Origin: an uncultured Lactobacillus sp. | Lineage (GTDB): Bacteria; Bacillota; Bacilli; Lactobacillales; Lactobacillaceae | Assembly (NCBI GenBank): GCA_905204935.1 | Contig: CAJLBJ010000020.1 | Coordinates: 1 to 42,444 of the forward strand | Length of the DNA stretch: 42,444 nt | Reading direction: 5' to 3' | Notes under the pieces: model-generated | Database searches by the model: none | What the model was told of the DNA's origin: nothing | What the model saw: the letters and a program-made list of their open reading frames with translations, nothing else | Shown: positions 1 through 8,945 of the stretch, piece by piece | Layout of the letters: each line of letters opens with the position of its first letter | Numbering within the stretch: position 1 is the first letter of the stretch | Position numbers and translations under genes: made by a program

Positions 1-74
1 TGTCTTAGCTGCTTAAAAATATTTTATTTTTGTCTAACTTTTTTGTTGCACTTCATTTTCACGAGGTCTTTTAT

Positions 75-2312
75 TTATTCTACACTTTGTGTTTGTGTAC
101 TACTAATGCTTGAACTGCTAGATTCACTAGACATTGAGCTTTCTGAAGAAATTGAACTGGATGAAGTAGCACTGATTTGTGCTGAACTAGAACTAGTTGT
201 TTCTGAAGCTTCAGAACTAGATGATTCAGCAGATGAAAGAATACTTGTTTCAGAAAATATTCGCTTAATAATATCTGGATCTTCTGCTCCTGCTAAATAA
301 AGCTCACGGACACCATTTACTTCTTTAGTATAAACATTACTTGGCTTAGTCCAATCAGTATTGGATTTGCCTTCAGACATAGAAAGCATAATATATTTAT
401 AGATCAATGCAGCAATTCCAGATGAAGCCGATGAAATATAATGTCCATCTTCAAAGGCTTTATCATAACCAGTCCAAACAGACACAGAATAATGTTTTGT
501 ATATCCATTAAACCAAGAATCCATGATGGCATTAGCAGGAAATTTAGTTACATTATCTGGATAAGCATTTGTTCCTGTTTTGCCAGCTTGGTATAATCCA
601 GGGATATTAGCACGATATCCAGTTGCCAAAGGAGAAGTGAAAACGCCTTTTAACATATCTGTAATCATATAAGCTGTTGAAGATTGCATCACTTGCTTCC
701 CAGTACTTGAATATTCTTTAACTGAACCATCTGGCGTTTCAATTTTATTAATATAATTTGGTTTATAGTAAGTTCCACCGTTGGCAAAAGCAGCATATGC
801 GGCTGCATTTTGTAGAGTTGAAGATGGTAACCCAATCCCATTTTGGAACTCTAATGGTTTCTTGTAATTAAAACCTAATTTACTGATGAAGTTCGTAGCT
901 CTAGTAATTCCAACTGCTTGCAAAGCTCTCACTGCTGGAATATTACGTGATTCAACTAAAGCTTCACGCATCGTCATTTCACCTTTATGCTGATTATCAA
1001 AGTCGTTAAGTTCGATGTTAGTACCAGGATAAATATACTTAGAGTCATCTAAAGCATGATAAGTCGCCCAACTTAAATATTCGATTGCAGGACCATAATC
1101 CATCAATGGTTTTGCTGTAGACCCATTTGTGCGATTAGTTTGAACAGCTCGATTCAATCCATAGGTAACGTCGCCTGTTTTACGGCCTCCAATCATTGCA
1201 ACAACATTGCCATTATTTGGATCAATAATTGTCGTAGCAATTTGAAAATCATCATCAGGGAAGTAGATATACTTATCTGTATTAACGATATCATATAAAT
1301 GTTGTTGAACACCCATATCAAGGTTAGTATAGACTTTTAGGCTATCTTTATATGGGTCATAGCCTTTCTTTTTAATTTCTGCAATAACTTGTTTGATATA
1401 CGAATCAGCTACTTTAGCTTTTTGATTATTTTGGGTTTGCTCATGCTGTGGCAATAAACCTTCAGTAATACTTTCTTGTTTAGCCTGATTAGCTTGTGCT
1501 TGCGTAATTTTTTTATTTTCTACCATTGCATTTAACACGTCATTACGTCTTGCAGTTGCATATTCTTGATTAGAATATGGATTATAAGAAGAAGGGGCAT
1601 TAGGAATTCCTGCAATCAATGCTGTTTGTGCTAAATCTAATTTGCTTAAATCTTTGCCATAGTAATATTTAGCAGCTGTTTGCATCCCGATACAACCATT
1701 TCCCATAAAAACTTTATTAACGTAAAATGTTAAAATTTGATCTTTAGTATATTTACGATCCAATTGTAAAGCTAGCCAAGCTTCTTGCGCCTTACGTTTC
1801 AAAGTTTGATCTGAACGCTTGGTTGAGAAAAATGATAGTTTAATTAATTGTTGATCTAATGTACTACCACCTTGTAATCCGCCTGAAGAACCAGTGATGT
1901 TAGCTAAAGCCGCACCAACAATACGTGTCGGATCGATTCCTTTGTGCTTATAAAAACGGCGATCTTCAATGGAAGTAATCGCATCTTTTAAAGTTTGCGG
2001 GATATCTTTTTCATCAACATGAACTACGTTTTCTGTTCCTAACGAAGTAATTTTTTTGCCTTTTGAATCATAAATGGTTAAAGCTTCTGCAGATGTTAAT
2101 TTATCTTCATCAAGTTTAGGGGCATCTTTAGCATAAAAGACGAAGAGTCCAGCACCAAAAAGGATTCCTAAAACAAATAACGAAAGCAAAGTCACAAAAA
2201 CCTTAAACAACCAACCATGCTTTTTTTTGTTAGGGTTAGAATGTTTTCTTTTATCTTCTTGACTTTGTTTGCGCCGTGCTACCCTTGAATTTTGGGGATC
2301 TTGAGTTGTCAT
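75..2312 (-). CDS. pbp1A: Class A penicillin-binding protein 1A (transglycosylase/transpeptidase)
   Basis: Bifunctional peptidoglycan synthase: it polymerises glycan from lipid II and cross-links stem peptides outside the membrane. The 745-residue product has a basic cytoplasmic start, one membrane segment (about 35-60), a GT51 domain with the catalytic Glu in EDRRFY (116-121), and a transpeptidase domain with all three motifs: STAK (398-401), SRN (455-457) and KTG (578-580). The last ~55 residues are a serine-rich low-complexity tail. The ATG at 2312 has AGGAG just upstream. It lies 19 bp after recU on the same strand, the usual Firmicutes pairing, and probably shares its promoter. Family assignment is secure; the exact PBP1A/PBP1 naming follows convention. 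Confidence 0.96.
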   Translation of the reverse strand: MTTQDPQNSRVARRKQSQEDKRKHSNPNKKKHGWLFKVFVTLLSLFVLGILFGAGLFVFYAKDAPKLDEDKLTSAEALTIYDSKGKKITSLGTENVVHVDEKDIPQTLKDAITSIEDRRFYKHKGIDPTRIVGAALANITGSSGGLQGGSTLDQQLIKLSFFSTKRSDQTLKRKAQEAWLALQLDRKYTKDQILTFYVNKVFMGNGCIGMQTAAKYYYGKDLSKLDLAQTALIAGIPNAPSSYNPYSNQEYATARRNDVLNAMVENKKITQAQANQAKQESITEGLLPQHEQTQNNQKAKVADSYIKQVIAEIKKKGYDPYKDSLKVYTNLDMGVQQHLYDIVNTDKYIYFPDDDFQIATTIIDPNNGNVVAMIGGRKTGDVTYGLNRAVQTNRTNGSTAKPLMDYGPAIEYLSWATYHALDDSKYIYPGTNIELNDFDNQHKGEMTMREALVESRNIPAVRALQAVGITRATNFISKLGFNYKKPLEFQNGIGLPSSTLQNAAAYAAFANGGTYYKPNYINKIETPDGSVKEYSSTGKQVMQSSTAYMITDMLKGVFTSPLATGYRANIPGLYQAGKTGTNAYPDNVTKFPANAIMDSWFNGYTKHYSVSVWTGYDKAFEDGHYISSASSGIAALIYKYIMLSMSEGKSNTDWTKPSNVYTKEVNGVRELYLAGAEDPDIIKRIFSETSILSSAESSSSEASETTSSSSAQISATSSSSISSESSMSSESSSSSISSTQTQSVE

Positions 2313-2331
2313 AAATACGCTCCTTTAAGTC

Positions 2332-2943
2332 TTAAAAATTATTATCTATTAGTTTATCAACCAAATCTAAATAAGGAATACGTGGATGTAAACCATATTT
2401 TATTTGGTAACCATGTTTAACAATTGCGCTTTTGGGTATTGATTTTTTTCCATTATCCTTTTGAGACCAACAATGAAACAAAAATTGGGCAGGTAATAAA
2501 AAAAGCTCATTATCCATACTAAATTTGACAATCGCAAAACAAATACCTTGTTGCCTTTGACAAGCTTGCATATGGATAATCTGATGCTCGTGAAAGTTAT
2601 TCAATGGGAAAGAATTTTTATTGCGTGTTTCTTTTGCCTCAAAATCCAAATAATATCCGCGATAAACACCATTATAATCAGTAGTAGAAGCTTGTTTAAA
2701 ATATGCTTCCTTAATAACAGCTGCACTTCGTTTAGGGTAATCAACATTAACAATCTGAATAGGTGTTGGTTTTTTATGAATAACAGCTTTTCCTCGTTGT
2801 AGGTAATAACGATTACTGATGTTAATTTCTTCTTCTAAAGACATTCCGCGGTTACCATAAATAACATTTTTAGCTTTTAGATTTGTGTTAGGTTGTAACA
2901 ATTCTTTTTTAAAAGGTTTCCCGTTTGGATAATGTAAAACCAT
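2332..2943 (-). CDS. recU: Holliday junction resolvase RecU
   Basis: RecU cuts four-way DNA junctions in recombination and chromosome segregation in Firmicutes. The 203-residue product matches the usual length. It has the N-terminal NRG motif (31-33), the nuclease core with D89 in STTDYNG, and D100/E102/K104 in DFEAKET. The ATG at 2943 is preceded by AGGAG. It is the first gene of the leftward recU-pbp1A pair and diverges from ypsA across a 142-bp gap holding a promoter for each direction. Confidence 0.96.
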   Translation of the reverse strand: MVLHYPNGKPFKKELLQPNTNLKAKNVIYGNRGMSLEEEINISNRYYLQRGKAVIHKKPTPIQIVNVDYPKRSAAVIKEAYFKQASTTDYNGVYRGYYLDFEAKETRNKNSFPLNNFHEHQIIHMQACQRQQGICFAIVKFSMDNELFLLPAQFLFHCWSQKDNGKKSIPKSAIVKHGYQIKYGLHPRIPYLDLVDKLIDNNF

Positions 2944-2970
2944 TAAGCTATCACGCTCCTATGCGCTTAA

Positions 2971-2999
2971 TTATAACAATTGTTGCTTTAGTTGGCAAA
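2971..2999 (-). promoter_or_regulatory. Sigma-A promoter for recU-pbp1A
   Basis: On the minus strand a TTGCCA -35 box (2994-2999) is followed after 17 bases by a perfect TATAAT -10 box (2971-2976), 27 bases before the recU start codon. Confidence 0.75.
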
Positions 3000-3023
3000 C
3001 AAGCAAGTCTTAGAGCTACGCCA

Positions 3024-3052
3024 TTTACTAAATCCTAAGATTTTATTATAAT
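3024..3052 (+). promoter_or_regulatory. Sigma-A promoter for ypsA
   Basis: TTTACT (3024-3029), 17-base spacer, TATAAT (3047-3052), with the ypsA ATG 33 bases further on. Confidence 0.7.
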
Positions 3053-3085
3053 TCTAAATGATTAAGCTAAAAAAGAAGGGACAAT

Positions 3086-3640
3086 ATGCGTTTATTATTA
3101 AGTGGATATCGTAGCTATGAATTATCAATCTTCAATGATCAAGATCCTAAAATTAAAGTTATTAAATATAGTTTGCAACAAGAACTACTACAATTACTTT
3201 CTAACGGATTAGAATGGGTAATTACTGGTGGTCAATTAGGAGTTGAACAATGGGGTGCTCAAGTTGTTTTAGAATTAAAAAAAGAGTATCCAGAGCTTAA
3301 ATTAGGATTAATGTTTCCTTTTGCAGATTTTGGAGAAAATTGGCAAGAAAATTCACAAGAGAAGTTATTTTCTTTAAAACAACAAGCGGATTTTTTGGGT
3401 AATGTTAGTCAAATGCCTTACAGTAATCCACAACAACTACGTAATTATCAAGATTTCATGCTAAATCATACCGATGAAGCCTTGCTGGTGTATGATTCAC
3501 AATATCCAGGAAAGTGTGAGTATTTGTATCGAGATATTTTGAAAAAAACAGATTATCGACTATCATTAATCGATATGGACCAATTACAAGATCAAGCACA
3601 AGTCTATTTTGAGAGTAAAAACTCTTGGCATTTTGAATAA
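3086..3640 (+). CDS. ypsA: YpsA family protein (DUF1273, SLOG superfamily)
   Basis: A small cytosolic Rossmann-like protein of the SLOG superfamily, whose members bind nucleotide-derived ligands. In Bacillus and Staphylococcus YpsA has been linked to cell division. The 184-residue product has the family start MRLLLSGYRSYEL and the glycine-rich turn GGQLGVEQWGAQ at about residues 53-64, the presumed ligand loop. It lies directly upstream of gpsB, as in other Firmicutes, which fits a link with division. The start is an ATG with AAGAAGGGA upstream. The biochemical activity is unknown for the family. Confidence 0.9.
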   Translation: MRLLLSGYRSYELSIFNDQDPKIKVIKYSLQQELLQLLSNGLEWVITGGQLGVEQWGAQVVLELKKEYPELKLGLMFPFADFGENWQENSQEKLFSLKQQADFLGNVSQMPYSNPQQLRNYQDFMLNHTDEALLVYDSQYPGKCEYLYRDILKKTDYRLSLIDMDQLQDQAQVYFESKNSWHFE

Positions 3641-3653
3641 CAATTGCTATAAT
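3625..3653 (+). promoter_or_regulatory. Promoter for gpsB inside the end of ypsA
   Basis: TTGGCA (3625-3630), 17-base spacer, TATAAT (3648-3653) with an extended TGC before it. It straddles the ypsA stop codon, so gpsB can be transcribed separately from ypsA. Confidence 0.7.
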
Positions 3654-3696
3654 AATAATGTTATGAGTTAAGTCCGAATGTGAGGTGCAATTTTTG

Positions 3697-4038
3697 ATGG
3701 AAAATATTAATCTTACGCCTAAGGACATCGTAAACAAAAATTTCAAGCCAAAGATTAAAGGCTATGATCCCGCTGATGTTGATGAATTCTTAGATTTAGT
3801 GATTCAAGATTATGAAAACTATACTAAGGAAAATCAACGACTTCAAGCAGAAAATGATCGCCTTGTTAATAAGGTAGATGAGCTGACTAAACAATTAGCG
3901 GTTAATAATTCGTCACAAACTTCACGACAAACGTCTACCATGACAAATATGGATATTTTGAAGCGTTTGTCTAATTTGGAACGACACGTTTTCGGTGTAC
4001 AGCTTAACAATGATAACGATCAAAATAATCGTTTTTAA
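3697..4038 (+). CDS. gpsB: Cell division/growth coordinator GpsB
   Basis: GpsB is a DivIVA-like membrane-associated coiled-coil protein that couples septal and peripheral wall synthesis by binding class A PBPs. The product is 113 residues: an N-terminal DivIVA domain (LTPKDI near 6-11, [11 protein letters not shown] near 23-33), a coiled coil (about 35-70), a polar linker and the conserved C-terminal segment [16 protein letters not shown] chose ATG 3697 because the family begins MENINLTP and GAGGTG lies 9 bases upstream. Readings from GTG 3685 or TTG 3694 would overlap or crowd that site. Confidence 0.95.
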   Translation: MENINLTPKDIVNKNFKPKIKGYDPADVDEFLDLVIQDYENYTKENQRLQAENDRLVNKVDELTKQLAVNNSSQTSRQTSTMTNMDILKRLSNLERHVFGVQLNNDNDQNNRF

Positions 4039-4050
4039 ATAATTAAATTT

Positions 4051-4440
4051 ATGTAGCTCTCTGGTAATCGCGGTCTATTTTTAATAGGCTGAGGAAAGTC
4101 CAAGCTTGCACAGGCTGAGATGCTTGTAGTGATCGTGCTTGCCGAAAAAATAAGGCAAGGTACTCTTTGAGTAACGGCGGATAAAAAGGCTAAGGTTTGT
4201 AACTATGTCTGAGTAATCCTGAAAAGTGCCACAGTGACGAAGCAGAACGGGAAACCGTTCTGGTGGAACGCGGTAAACCCCTCGAGCAGGTAACCCAAAC
4301 TTTGGTAGGGGCGCTTCATGACGGAAATGAACTAATCATGGGGGCGATGAATATATTTTCATTTGCAGATAGATGATTACCACCGATTTTGGTTTCCTGG
4401 ACCAAATGACGTACAGAACGTGGCTTATAGAGGACTACAT
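4051..4440 (+). ncRNA. rnpB: RNase P RNA, type B
   Basis: Catalytic RNA that matures tRNA 5' ends. Recognisable conserved blocks are GGTAATCGC near the 5' end, GAGGAAAGTCC (4091-4101), CACAGTGACGAAGC, the GTAACCCAAACTTTGGTAGGGG block typical of type B, and AGATAGATGATTACC near the 3' end. The termini were set by the closing helix ATGTAG (4051-4056) with CTACAT (4435-4440). A Rho-independent terminator follows. It explains most of the 484-bp gap between gpsB and rlmL. Its own promoter is not obvious; gpsB read-through may contribute. Confidence 0.97.
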
Positions 4441-4448
4441 ATCAGGTT

Positions 4449-4484
4449 AAGAGCTAGGATGTTAATCCTGGCTCTTTATTTTTT
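4449..4484 (+). terminator. Rho-independent terminator of rnpB
   Basis: AAGAGCTAGGAT pairs with ATCCTGGCTCTT (one G-U pair) across a 4-base loop and runs into a T-rich tract. Confidence 0.9.
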
Positions 4485-4522
4485 GAGATAAATTACCCAT
4501 AGAAAGGGATTTTAAAAGTAAT

Positions 4523-5656
4523 ATGAAAGAATTTAATCTTATTGCAACTGCTGCGGCTGGACTAGAAGCCGTAGTAGGTAATGAATTAAAGCATCGCGGT
4601 TATGAAGTAGTTGTAGAAAATAGTCGTGTACGTTTTAAGGGGAATGTTGAAGATATTTTATTAACTAATCTTTGGCTGCGTACAGCTGATAGAATCAAAA
4701 TAGTTGTAGCAGAGTTTAAGGCTAAAACCTTTGAAGAACTCTTCCAAAGGACTAAAGCCATCGCGTGGGACCAATATTTACCTTTAGATGCTAATTTTCC
4801 AGTAGCTGGTAAATCACAAAAATCAACGCTGCATAATGTGCCTAGTTGCCAAGCAATTGTTAAAAAGGCTATTGTAACTAAAATGAGTGAGGTTTATCAT
4901 CGTAAAACTCGTTTGCCTGAAACTGGAGCTGTTTATCCAATCGAAGTAGCTCTTAACAAAGATCAAGTTCTTTTAACGCTTGACACCACGGGCTCAAGTT
5001 TATTTAAACGTGGATATCGCTTAGAAAAAGGGGGCGCACCGTTAAAAGAAAATATGGCAGCCGCACTACTTTTTTTAGCGCATTGGTATCCGGATAAAGC
5101 ATTCGTCGATCCTGTTTGTGGCTCGGGCACCTTACCAATCGAAGCAGCCTTGATTGGCAAAAACATCGCACCTGGCTTACAACGCTCATTTGTTTGTGAA
5201 GAGTGGACCTGGATTGGTAAGCCTTTAGCAAATAAGTTAAGACAACAGGCTAAAGAAGCTATTAAGAGTGATGTTACGCTCGATATCTCAGGTTATGATA
5301 TCGATGGACGTATGATTGAGATTGCCAAGCAAAATGCTCAAAATGCAGGTGTGGCTGATATAATTAATTTTAAACAAATGGCAGCTAAAGACTTTAAAAC
5401 TACCAAAATAAATGGAGTAATCGTGGCTAATCCACCATATGGTGAACGGTTAAGTGATCAAGATAGTGTTCGCAAACTTTACCAACAAATGGGACAAGTC
5501 TACGGGCCGTTGACTAGTTGGAGCAAATATATCTTGACTAGTGATTTAGAATTTGAAAAATATTACGGACAAAAGGCAAGTAAACGGCGTAAGCTATATA
5601 ACGGTGCTTTACGAACTGATTTATTCCAATACTGGGGTAAACCGATTAAAAAATAG
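4523..5656 (+). CDS. rlmL: THUMP-domain 23S rRNA guanine-N2 methyltransferase (RlmL/YpsC family)
   Basis: Predicted to methylate a guanine N2 in 23S rRNA using S-adenosylmethionine, like the N-terminal half of E. coli RlmL. The 377-residue product has a THUMP RNA-binding region (about 45-155), SAM motif I as DPVCGSGTLPIEAAL (196-210), and the catalytic NPPY motif (303-306) in VANPPYGERL. It matches the short Firmicutes form YpsC and lacks the C-terminal RlmK half found in enterobacteria. It follows rnpB, a common arrangement. The start is ATG 4523 with AAAGGG 14 bases upstream, a rather long spacing. Confidence 0.93.
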   Translation: MKEFNLIATAAAGLEAVVGNELKHRGYEVVVENSRVRFKGNVEDILLTNLWLRTADRIKIVVAEFKAKTFEELFQRTKAIAWDQYLPLDANFPVAGKSQKSTLHNVPSCQAIVKKAIVTKMSEVYHRKTRLPETGAVYPIEVALNKDQVLLTLDTTGSSLFKRGYRLEKGGAPLKENMAAALLFLAHWYPDKAFVDPVCGSGTLPIEAALIGKNIAPGLQRSFVCEEWTWIGKPLANKLRQQAKEAIKSDVTLDISGYDIDGRMIEIAKQNAQNAGVADIINFKQMAAKDFKTTKINGVIVANPPYGERLSDQDSVRKLYQQMGQVYGPLTSWSKYILTSDLEFEKYYGQKASKRRKLYNGALRTDLFQYWGKPIKK

Positions 5657-5667
5657 TGATTTTAAGT

Positions 5668-5709
5668 AAAAGAGTCATGAAATTACATTCGTATTTTATG
5701 ACTCTTTTA
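5668..5709. terminator. Bidirectional terminator between rlmL and the RNase H gene
   Basis: An 11-bp perfect stem (5668-5678 with 5698-5708) has A and T runs on its two sides, so it can serve both convergent genes. Confidence 0.88.
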
Positions 5710-5726
5710 ATAATGAAATTACCAAG

Positions 5727-6119
5727 TTAGTTTATAAACTTAGCTAGTCCTTGTAAGGCCAGCTGATGGGCGCCTTGATTTTGTTTTTCTGGTATCCATT
5801 GATATACAACTAATGTAAATTGATCATGTAACTTATTTAATTTAGCCAATAGCTCGGGATAAGACTTACTGTAGTTTTTTTCTAGACTGGTAATGACGAT
5901 TTTACTATCAGAATAAAAAAATAAGTTATGTTTACATCCGTAATGTTCTTTGACATACTCAAAACCAGCAATTGCTGCTAAAAATTCAGCTTCATGATTA
6001 CTAACAAAAGGTAAATCAACTTTTATTTGATGTTGTATACCATCAACAACTAATAAAACTCCACCAGCACTAGGACCGGGATTGCCTTTTGTTGCTGCAT
6101 CTGTATATAATTTAATCAT
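5727..6119 (-). CDS. Ribonuclease HI family protein
   Basis: A compact RNase H fold protein (130 residues) predicted to cut RNA in RNA-DNA hybrids. Catalytic-site candidates are D7 (YTDAATKGNPG), E45 (NHEAEF) and D71 (FYSDSK). The fourth position, normally Asp, appears to be H118 in QGAHQLAL. It resembles the short Firmicutes paralogues (YpeP/YpdQ) that lack the basic protrusion of E. coli RNase HI. I chose ATG 6119 because AAGGAAAG precedes it and the family begins here; a longer in-frame reading to 6191 would run across the gene's own TATAAT at 6151-6156 (minus strand). Whether it is active is uncertain. Confidence 0.85.
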   Translation of the reverse strand: MIKLYTDAATKGNPGPSAGGVLLVVDGIQHQIKVDLPFVSNHEAEFLAAIAGFEYVKEHYGCKHNLFFYSDSKIVITSLEKNYSKSYPELLAKLNKLHDQFTLVVYQWIPEKQNQGAHQLALQGLAKFIN

Positions 6120-6196
6120 TTTTCTTTCCTTTGCGTAAGTGTTCGTTAATATTATACTAAGAAAATTACAAAGTAGCACGCTTTTAGCCAAAGATT

Positions 6197-6205
6197 TGTT
6201 ATAAT
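6197..6205 (+). promoter_or_regulatory. Extended -10 promoter for the EbsA-like gene
   Basis: TGTTATAAT (extended -10 with a perfect TATAAT) lies 38 bases before the TTG start. No good -35 box is visible, which extended -10 promoters can tolerate. It is divergent from the -10 box of the RNase H gene at 6151-6156. Confidence 0.55.
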
Positions 6206-6243
6206 CAAAGTTGCTTTAATAATAAAAGAAAGGTGTTTAGAGT

Positions 6244-6618
6244 TTGAAACAAAAATTTTACTATCAACCAGACCTAGCTACCTCTATTATTTGTTGGTCT
6301 TTTACTGGAATGATTTTTTTATCAAGTTTGTTATTATGGCTTGAAATTACTGTTTTTCAAATTTGGACTGCATTAACATTCATTTTGTTTGTACTAGTAA
6401 GTATAGTTCAGATTTTGAGACGACAAGTTTTATTAAATGAACAAGTACTTTTGTTGCGTGCGGTTGTTTCATTTAATAATAAGGAAATTCCTTTAAATGA
6501 ACTAAATAAAGTTAAAAAAACCAAATATGGATTACAGTTAATCACTAGATTCAGAAGCTATAATATTTTACTAACTCCTAAATCCGCAGAAAAACTTTAC
6601 ATTTCTTTAAATAAATAA
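6244..6618 (+). CDS. EbsA-like two-helix membrane protein
   Basis: A 124-residue protein with two hydrophobic helices (about 14-34 and 38-58) followed by a small cytosolic beta-rich domain of PH-like appearance. It resembles the EbsA family of lactobacilli and enterococci; the enterococcal member was named from a locus affecting surface binding substance, and its biochemical role is not settled. The start is TTG 6244 with AGAAAGGTG 8 bases before it; no nearby ATG fits. It sits next to the RNase H gene, as in other lactobacilli, and is followed by its own terminator. The family call is by resemblance only. Confidence 0.7.
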   Translation: MKQKFYYQPDLATSIICWSFTGMIFLSSLLLWLEITVFQIWTALTFILFVLVSIVQILRRQVLLNEQVLLLRAVVSFNNKEIPLNELNKVKKTKYGLQLITRFRSYNILLTPKSAEKLYISLNK

Positions 6619-6635
6619 TCATATTGTTCGTTTTT

Positions 6636-6668
6636 AAAAGCTATTCCTTAACCGGAATAGCTTTTTTT
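6636..6668 (+). terminator. Terminator of the EbsA-like gene
   Basis: AAAAGCTATTCC pairs with GGAATAGCTTTT across a 6-base loop, followed by more T residues. Confidence 0.9.
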
Positions 6669-6678
6669 AATTAAACTA

Positions 6679-6707
6679 ATGACAAAAATCCAAATAAAAG
6701 CTATAAT
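6679..6707 (+). promoter_or_regulatory. Promoter for fhs
   Basis: ATGACA (6679-6684), 17-base spacer, TATAAT (6702-6707). The untranslated leader would be only about 25 bases, so no riboswitch fits before fhs. Confidence 0.7.
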
Positions 6708-6738
6708 ATAGCTATCTTTTTTATCGGGAGGATGTTAC

Positions 6739-8397
6739 ATGAAAGACATTGAAATTGCACAACAAGCAACAATGAAGCCTATCACAGAAGTTGCACAATT
6801 TGTTGGACTAAATAATGATGAAATTGAGCAATATGGAGCATACAAAGCTAAGATTAGGCTTCCTTTGCACAAAACTAACAAAACCAAAGAGAAATTAATC
6901 CTTGTAACTGCTATCAATCCAACGCCTGCTGGTGAAGGTAAATCAACCGTAACTGTTGGGTTAGGTGATGCTTTTAAGCAATTAGACCAAAAAGTCATGA
7001 TTTGTTTACGTGAGCCTTCATTAGGTCCTGTAATGGGAATGAAAGGGGGCGCAACTGGAGGTGGATTTGCACAAGTTGTGCCGATGGAAGATATTAATTT
7101 ACATTTTACAGGAGATATGCATGCACTAACCGCTGCTAACAATACTTTATCAGCTTTAATCGACAATCATATCTATCAAGGAAACCAACTTCAAATCGAC
7201 CAAAGAAGAATCATTTGGAAACGTGTATTAGATATTAATGACCGAGCATTACGCCATATTGTTGTTGGATTAGGTGGGGCTTTACAAGGTGTTCCGCGTG
7301 AAGATGGCTTTGATATTACTGTAGCATCCGAATTAATGGCCGTTTTATGTTTAGCAAGCGATATCGAGGATTTAAAAAAACGCATTGCTAGAATTGTAAT
7401 TGGATATAATTTTGCTAAAGAGCCGATTACAGTAGCTGATTTAAATGCTACTGGTGCAGTTGCAGTATTGTTAAAAGACGCTTTAAAACCCAATCTTGTA
7501 CAAACTCTCGAACATACTCCAGCTATTATTCATGGCGGACCATTTGCTAATATCGCTCATGGTTGTAACAGTGTTTTAGCAACTAAAACAGCCTTACAAT
7601 TAGCAGATTATACGATTACTGAAGCTGGATTTGGAGCTGATTTAGGCGCCGAAAAATTCTTGGATATCAAGACGCCAGTCCTTGGTAAAACACCAGATAC
7701 AATCGTCATTGTTGCAACAATTAGAGCGCTCAAAATGAACGGTGGTGTATCAAAAGAGCAATTAGATCAAGAAGATTTACAAGCTGTTATTAAAGGATAC
7801 GCTAACTTACAACGACATATTAAGAATATGCAGCAATATAATGTTCCTGTTGTTGTTGCATTAAATCGTTTTAGCTCAGATACCTCTGCTGAATTAACAA
7901 AAGTTCAAGAACTTTGTAAAACAGATAACACAACGGCAATTATTGCTGATGTTTGGGCTAAAGGAGGGCAAGGAGCCTTAGAACTTGCAAAAAATGTGAT
8001 GCAAGCGTGTGAGAAGACTCAAGACTTCAAACCACTCTATCAATCTGATGACTCTTTAGAAGAAAAGATTACTAAAATTGTTACCAATATTTATGGTGGT
8101 AGTGGTGTTGAATTTGCCCCTAAGGCTCAAAAACAATTAGTTGAATTTAAAAAAGTAGGTTGGGATAAATTGCCAGTGTGCATGGCTAAAACACAGTATT
8201 CATTTTCAGATGATGCTAAAAAAATTGGAGCACCAACTGACTTTAAGATTCATATTCGTGAATTTGTTCCAAAATTAGGAGCTGGGTTTATCGTTGCTTT
8301 AACAGGAAATATTTTAACGATGCCTGGTCTACCTAAAAAACCAGCAGCTGTATCTGTTGATTTAGCAACTGATGGAACTGTCCAAGGATTGTATTAA
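6739..8397 (+). CDS. fhs: Formate-tetrahydrofolate ligase
   Basis: ATP-dependent ligation of formate to tetrahydrofolate, giving 10-formyl-THF for purine synthesis and formylation of initiator tRNA. The 552-residue protein is full length for the family. The nucleotide-binding loop is TPAGEGKST (62-70), and the glycine-rich segment [19 protein letters not shown] follows near 95-113. GGGAGG lies shortly before ATG 6739. It is a single-gene unit with its own promoter and a terminator overlapping the stop codon. Downstream genes have a separate promoter. Confidence 0.97.
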   Translation: MKDIEIAQQATMKPITEVAQFVGLNNDEIEQYGAYKAKIRLPLHKTNKTKEKLILVTAINPTPAGEGKSTVTVGLGDAFKQLDQKVMICLREPSLGPVMGMKGGATGGGFAQVVPMEDINLHFTGDMHALTAANNTLSALIDNHIYQGNQLQIDQRRIIWKRVLDINDRALRHIVVGLGGALQGVPREDGFDITVASELMAVLCLASDIEDLKKRIARIVIGYNFAKEPITVADLNATGAVAVLLKDALKPNLVQTLEHTPAIIHGGPFANIAHGCNSVLATKTALQLADYTITEAGFGADLGAEKFLDIKTPVLGKTPDTIVIVATIRALKMNGGVSKEQLDQEDLQAVIKGYANLQRHIKNMQQYNVPVVVALNRFSSDTSAELTKVQELCKTDNTTAIIADVWAKGGQGALELAKNVMQACEKTQDFKPLYQSDDSLEEKITKIVTNIYGGSGVEFAPKAQKQLVEFKKVGWDKLPVCMAKTQYSFSDDAKKIGAPTDFKIHIREFVPKLGAGFIVALTGNILTMPGLPKKPAAVSVDLATDGTVQGLY

Positions 8398-8435
8398 AAA
8401 AGAATGTCCCTATATTTTGGGGCATTCTTTTTTTG
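8396..8435 (+). terminator. Terminator of fhs
   Basis: AAAGAATGTCCC pairs with GGGGCATTCTTT (one G-U pair) and is followed by T7. The stem begins within the stop codon region. Confidence 0.9.
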
Positions 8436-8453
8436 TTTGAACTAAGAGCTTTA

Positions 8454-8462
8454 TGTTATAAT
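8454..8462 (+). promoter_or_regulatory. Extended -10 promoter for lspA-rluD
   Basis: TGTTATAAT is an extended -10 box 39 bases before the lspA start. A possible -35 box, TTGTTT (8433-8438), lies 18 bases upstream within the T tract of the fhs terminator. Confidence 0.55.
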
Positions 8463-8501
8463 TATTTGTATTATTTTACGGTTAAGAAAGGTGATAATAT
8501 A

Positions 8502-8945
8502 ATGCCGCTTTATTTTTTATTGATGTTTGCAATTGTTTTATTAGATCAATTAGTAAAGATTTTAGTAGTAGCAAACATTCCATTAAATACTAGCATTCCA
8601 TTTGTTCCTGGTATTTTATCTTTAGCTCATATTCGTAATTATGGCGCGGCTTGGAGTATGCTTATCGGACAACGTTGGTTTTTCCTTGTAATTTCCATTG
8701 TGGCTTTAGTTATCATGGCATATATGTTCAAAAAACTTTGGCATAATTGGCCTTACGCATTAGGATTATCCTTACTTATCGGAGGGACTGTTGGAAATTT
8801 GCTTGATCGTATTCGTTTAGGCTATGTTATTGACATGTTTACTACCGATTTTATTAATTTCCCAATTTTTAACGTTGCTGATAGTGCGTTAACCATAGGG
8901 GTAATAATCATTTTAATTGCTATGTTAAAGGAAGATATCAAATGA
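8502..8945 (+). CDS. lspA: Lipoprotein signal peptidase II
   Basis: Membrane aspartic protease that removes signal peptides from diacylglyceryl-prolipoproteins. The 147-residue product has four membrane helices and the family motifs GNLLDRIRLGYVIDMF and FNVADSAL; the catalytic pair should be D111 and D127. I chose ATG 8502 because AGAAAGGTG lies upstream. An upstream in-frame reading from 8433 would start inside the fhs terminator and run through the -10 box. The stop overlaps the rluD start by 4 bases (ATGA), so the two are translationally coupled, an arrangement typical of Firmicutes. Confidence 0.96.
   Translation: MPLYFLLMFAIVLLDQLVKILVVANIPLNTSIPFVPGILSLAHIRNYGAAWSMLIGQRWFFLVISIVALVIMAYMFKKLWHNWPYALGLSLLIGGTVGNLLDRIRLGYVIDMFTTDFINFPIFNVADSALTIGVIIILIAMLKEDIK

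Noticed and set aside
1..74. Terminator or gene end at the left edge
   Set aside because: A/T-rich sequence downstream of pbp1A shows no stable hairpin or coding sense; nothing can be supported.
6708..6738. Room for a THF riboswitch before fhs
   Set aside because: The leader after the promoter is only about 25 bases, far too short.
6735..7166. Open frame on the minus strand within fhs (143 codons)
   Set aside because: It is a shadow of a strongly conserved gene, has no ribosome site or family likeness, and covers the fhs P-loop region in antisense.
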